From Candidatus Peribacteraceae bacterium (lineage in GTDB: Bacteria; Patescibacteriota; Gracilibacteria; Peribacterales; Peribacteraceae), in the NCBI GenBank assembly GCA_028717505.1, contig JAQUNQ010000025.1:1-14364 (forward strand): a DNA stretch of 14,364 nucleotides. The letters run 5' to 3'. The position numbers and the translations under genes are program-made. Of the stretch, positions 12,018 to 14,364 are shown one piece after another. Each line of letters opens with the position of its first letter. The first letter of the stretch is position 1. The notes under the pieces were generated by a model. It ran no database searches and had not been told where the DNA came from. It saw only the letters and a program-made list of their open reading frames with translations.

Positions 12018-13712
12018 ATGTCCGATCTCCGTTCCGTATACGCAGAGAAAGCGCTCTCCCAGATCCCGCGCCTGCTCGGTCTGCAGGATCGCACGCCCTA
12101 CTCTCCGACGTACGGCTGCTTCAAGCGCACGTACTGGATGGATAAGACATCGGATTTCCCGGATGCCCTGCCGCAGTTCGGCGTGCTGTCCCTGACGCTC
12201 GCGTACACACACGAGATGCCAGGCAACATCTTCTTCAAGCAGGAGAAGATACGGGAATGGGCGCTTGCCGGGATGCGCTTCTGGACGAAAATTCAGCATC
12301 GCGACGGATCGTTCGACGAGTTCTACCCCAATGAGCACGGCTGGACGGGGCCCACGGGATTCCTGCTCTACGCCATGATGAAGAGCTACCTGCTGCTCTC
12401 GGAGCGCGGGGAATTCCCGGAGGACTTCAAGGATGCATTCTTCACGGCCTGCCGGAAGGCGGCACAGTACATCATCCGATGGGATGAGCAGGGCGTGCTG
12501 GCCAACCACCACGCGATGGCCGTCCTCCCGGTGTACTACACCTACCATGTCCTGAAGGAGCCCGCGCTGCTCGAGGGGTATGAAAAAAAACTCGCCGACT
12601 TCCTTTCGTACCACACGTCGGAAGGATGGAGCCTGGAGTACGACGGCGCCGATATCGGGTACCTCTCCGCGACGGTGAGCTTCTTCGGGAAAGTCTACAA
12701 GCTCAATCACGACCCGCGCCTGAAGAAAGTCATGGAGGAGGCCGTGCAGTTCCTGAGCCACTTCGTTTACCCCAATGGCTTCTACGCCGGGAGCATGGGG
12801 AGCCGCCAGACCCTGCACTTCTACTCCCACGGGTGCGAGATCCTCGCGCCAGAGATGCCGCTCGCGGGACGCGTGGCCGACGCGCTCCTCGAGAGCCTCC
12901 GCGACGGGAAGATCGTTCCGGCGGCGATCCAGTCCGACCGCTACTTCCTCTACCGCATCCCCGAGCACCTGGAGTCCTTCATCGATTACGGCGAGCGCAA
13001 CGCCTCCGCCTCGCTCCCCTATGAGCGCGAGGATTTCCTCCGCGTCTTCCCGCAGGCCCGGTTCTTCATCCGCAAGCGGGGAACGACCTACCTCCTCGGC
13101 AACGCCGCGAAGGGGGGCGTGGTCAAGCTGTTCCGCACGGACACGCACGCGCTCCAGCTCAATGATTGCGGACTCATCGGGAAGACAACGGACGGACGCG
13201 TCCTCACCTCGCAGTGGATCGATCCGGCCTACACCTTCACGCATGATGAAAACAGTTTTGCGGTGAAGGGGATGCTCCACGCGGTCCCGAACAACAAGAT
13301 CTTCACACCCCTCAAGCGGATCGTCTTCGTGCTCTTCATGCTGATGTTCGGATGGAACTCCACGCTCGCCTACCACATCAAGGGGCTCATCCGGAAAGTC
13401 CTCGTCTTCACGAAGAAGAAGTCCGGCGTCACCTTCGAGCGCACCGTCACGCTGGAAGAAAAGCAACTGCGCGTCACCGACACGATCATGCGGGAGAGCG
13501 GCGCCCCCGCCTTCGCCTCCCTCCAGATCAGCGACGAATTCTTCGTCCGCTACGTCCCCCAGTCCGCCTACTTCCAGTCGCAGGAATTCGACGCGCACCC
13601 CCACCTCCTCACCTCCGCCATGCTCCAGAAGCTCAATGGAGCGGGGAGAATCGCCCTCGAACGTACAGTGGATTTGACCTCCGGCGCAGAGTCATCTCTC
13701 GTAGAGAAGTAG
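12018..13712 (+). CDS. Putative alpha/alpha-toroid glycan-active protein (heparinase/lyase-like layout), unrecognised family
   Basis: 564 aa; no named family is recognised. The first ~330 residues are helix-rich with repeated helical-hairpin units and aromatic loops, as in alpha/alpha-toroid glycosidases and polysaccharide lyases. Conserved-looking blocks are YSPTYGCFKRTYW (28-40), DFPDALPQFG (46-55), ANHHAMAVLPVYY (162-174), EYDGADIGYLSA (207-218) and SRQTLHFYSHGCEI (262-275). The Asn163-His164, His267/Tyr269/His271 and Tyr208 groups resemble the Asn/His/Tyr sets of toroid lyases. The C-terminal ~220 residues look beta-rich (KSGVTFERTVTLEEKQLRVTDT), with a hydrophobic patch RIVFVLFMLMFGW (434-446). 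There is no signal peptide, which is odd for a lyase and would fit a cytoplasmic or membrane-surface modifying enzyme. From memory, related YSPTYGCF proteins occur beside glycosyltransferase genes (unverified). The start is ATG 12018, the only in-frame start after the C tract. Confidence 0.55.
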   Translation: MSDLRSVYAEKALSQIPRLLGLQDRTPYSPTYGCFKRTYWMDKTSDFPDALPQFGVLSLTLAYTHEMPGNIFFKQEKIREWALAGMRFWTKIQHRDGSFDEFYPNEHGWTGPTGFLLYAMMKSYLLLSERGEFPEDFKDAFFTACRKAAQYIIRWDEQGVLANHHAMAVLPVYYTYHVLKEPALLEGYEKKLADFLSYHTSEGWSLEYDGADIGYLSATVSFFGKVYKLNHDPRLKKVMEEAVQFLSHFVYPNGFYAGSMGSRQTLHFYSHGCEILAPEMPLAGRVADALLESLRDGKIVPAAIQSDRYFLYRIPEHLESFIDYGERNASASLPYEREDFLRVFPQARFFIRKRGTTYLLGNAAKGGVVKLFRTDTHALQLNDCGLIGKTTDGRVLTSQWIDPAYTFTHDENSFAVKGMLHAVPNNKIFTPLKRIVFVLFMLMFGWNSTLAYHIKGLIRKVLVFTKKKSGVTFERTVTLEEKQLRVTDTIMRESGAPAFASLQISDEFFVRYVPQSAYFQSQEFDAHPHLLTSAMLQKLNGAGRIALERTVDLTSGAESSLVEK

Positions 13713-13730
13713 GAAAATGGTGTGAAAACC

Positions 13731-13758
13731 TTGACGCCCCTTTCCCGCAGTCTAGAAT
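13731..13758 (+). promoter_or_regulatory. rRNA operon promoter, sigma70-type
   Basis: TTGACG (13731-13736) and TAGAAT (13753-13758) are separated by 16 bp. This is the best -35/-10 pair in the window, 18 bp after the stop of the preceding gene. Transcription would start near 13765, giving a 16S leader of about 235 nt. It is placed correctly for an rrn promoter; no second promoter is evident in the leader. Confidence 0.75.
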
Positions 13759-13997
13759 GCGCGTGCTTCCCGCCCCCCGCAGTTGCGGGGGATGGGAAAG
13801 ACCTTTTCTCTCTCCCCTTCCCCCCTTGGCTGTGCCTTAGGTGGAAGGCACGGCTGCTTCGTTCGTGGAGTAGATAGAGAGATCCGGGATCTTTCACACC
13901 ATCGCAGAGTAGAGAAGTATCACCCATCATCCCGCACATGCGGGATGCATGGAAATTAACTTAGTTTTCCTTTGACCAACCAGGTCAAGAAATCTTC
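13759..13997 (+). other. 16S rRNA leader with several hairpins
   Basis: No gene is seen here. Perfect stems are CCCCCGC/GCGGGGG around AGTT (13774-13791), GTGCCTT/AAGGCAC around AGGTGG (13832-13851), AGATC/GATCT around CGG near 13880-13892, CATCCCGCA/TGCGGGATG around CA (13928-13947), and TTGACC/GGTCAA around AACCA (13972-13988). The last lies just upstream of the mature 16S end. A CT-rich stretch (13804-13827) links the first two. The leader would normally pair with the 16S 3' trailer to form the RNase III processing stem; the trailer is outside the window. No convincing boxA was found. Confidence 0.6.

Positions 13998-14364
<367 letters not shown>

Noticed and set aside
11991..13604. 537-aa minus-strand frame ending in poly-glycine from the C tract
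   Set aside because: It is antisense to the toroid gene. The Gly run is only the G(21) complement, and the sequence has no protein-like pattern beyond strand symmetry.
13774..13791. Terminator of the glycan operon before 16S
   Set aside because: It lies downstream of the rRNA promoter, so the rRNA transcript must pass it, and the T-run after it is weak and distant.

Overview
The window is high-GC bacterial DNA (roughly 60% by eye). It carries a surface-glycan or glycolipid biosynthesis region that runs directly into the 5' end of a 16S rRNA gene. TGA ends several genes in the normal way (4675-4677, 9919-9921, 11240-11242) and no reading frame needs TGA as a sense codon, so the standard bacterial code applies. 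The 16S 5' end has a very short V1 hairpin and the segments AGTGAACGCTAGCGG and TGCGCCTAACACATGCAAG. With the almost complete absence of Shine-Dalgarno sequences, this recalls Candidate Phyla Radiation (Patescibacteria), perhaps the Peregrinibacteria/Peribacteria side. That placement is inference from memory and was not searched.

Layout. (1) 1-2243, minus strand: an MsbA/PglK-like ABC exporter, then a NeuA-like CMP-nonulosonate cytidylyltransferase that runs off the left edge. The latter was read directly from the sequence because it has no stop inside the window. (2) 2244-2673: about 430 bp without a gene, holding an imperfect inverted-repeat element. (3) 2674-3804, minus: a GT4 glycosyltransferase. 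It diverges from a plus-strand pair: an FkbM-like putative methyltransferase (3862-4677) and a GT-C-like multi-pass membrane protein (4737-6428). (4) 6425-8047, minus: a second GT-C-like membrane protein, convergent with the first and sharing a TTAA stop. (5) 8048-8191: a divergent intergenic region with a 32-bp perfect palindrome. (6) 8192-13712, plus, probably one transcription unit: DPM1-like GT2, UPF0104/LPG-synthase-TM-like membrane protein, NodB-type polysaccharide deacetylase, hexapeptide acyltransferase, class I methyltransferase and a 564-aa putative alpha/alpha-toroid protein. A run of 21 C residues ends three bases before the start codon of the last gene. (7) 13713-14364: a good sigma70-type promoter, a structured leader of about 240 nt and the first ~367 nt of 16S rRNA.

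How the genes may work together (inference): the GT2 would make a polyprenyl-phosphate sugar donor or start a chain. The UPF0104 protein and/or the ABC exporter would move lipid-linked sugar across the membrane. The two GT-C-like proteins would use such donors on the outer face. The GT4 would extend the glycan on the inner face. The deacetylase, acyltransferase and methyltransferases would decorate it, NeuA would supply an activated acidic nonulosonic sugar, and the toroid protein may trim or modify the polymer.

The most notable signals beyond the genes are the C(21) tract, the 32-bp palindrome, the overlapping divergent -10 boxes at 3829-3841, the shared convergent stop, and the general absence of Shine-Dalgarno sites in favour of pyrimidine-rich or near-leaderless starts.
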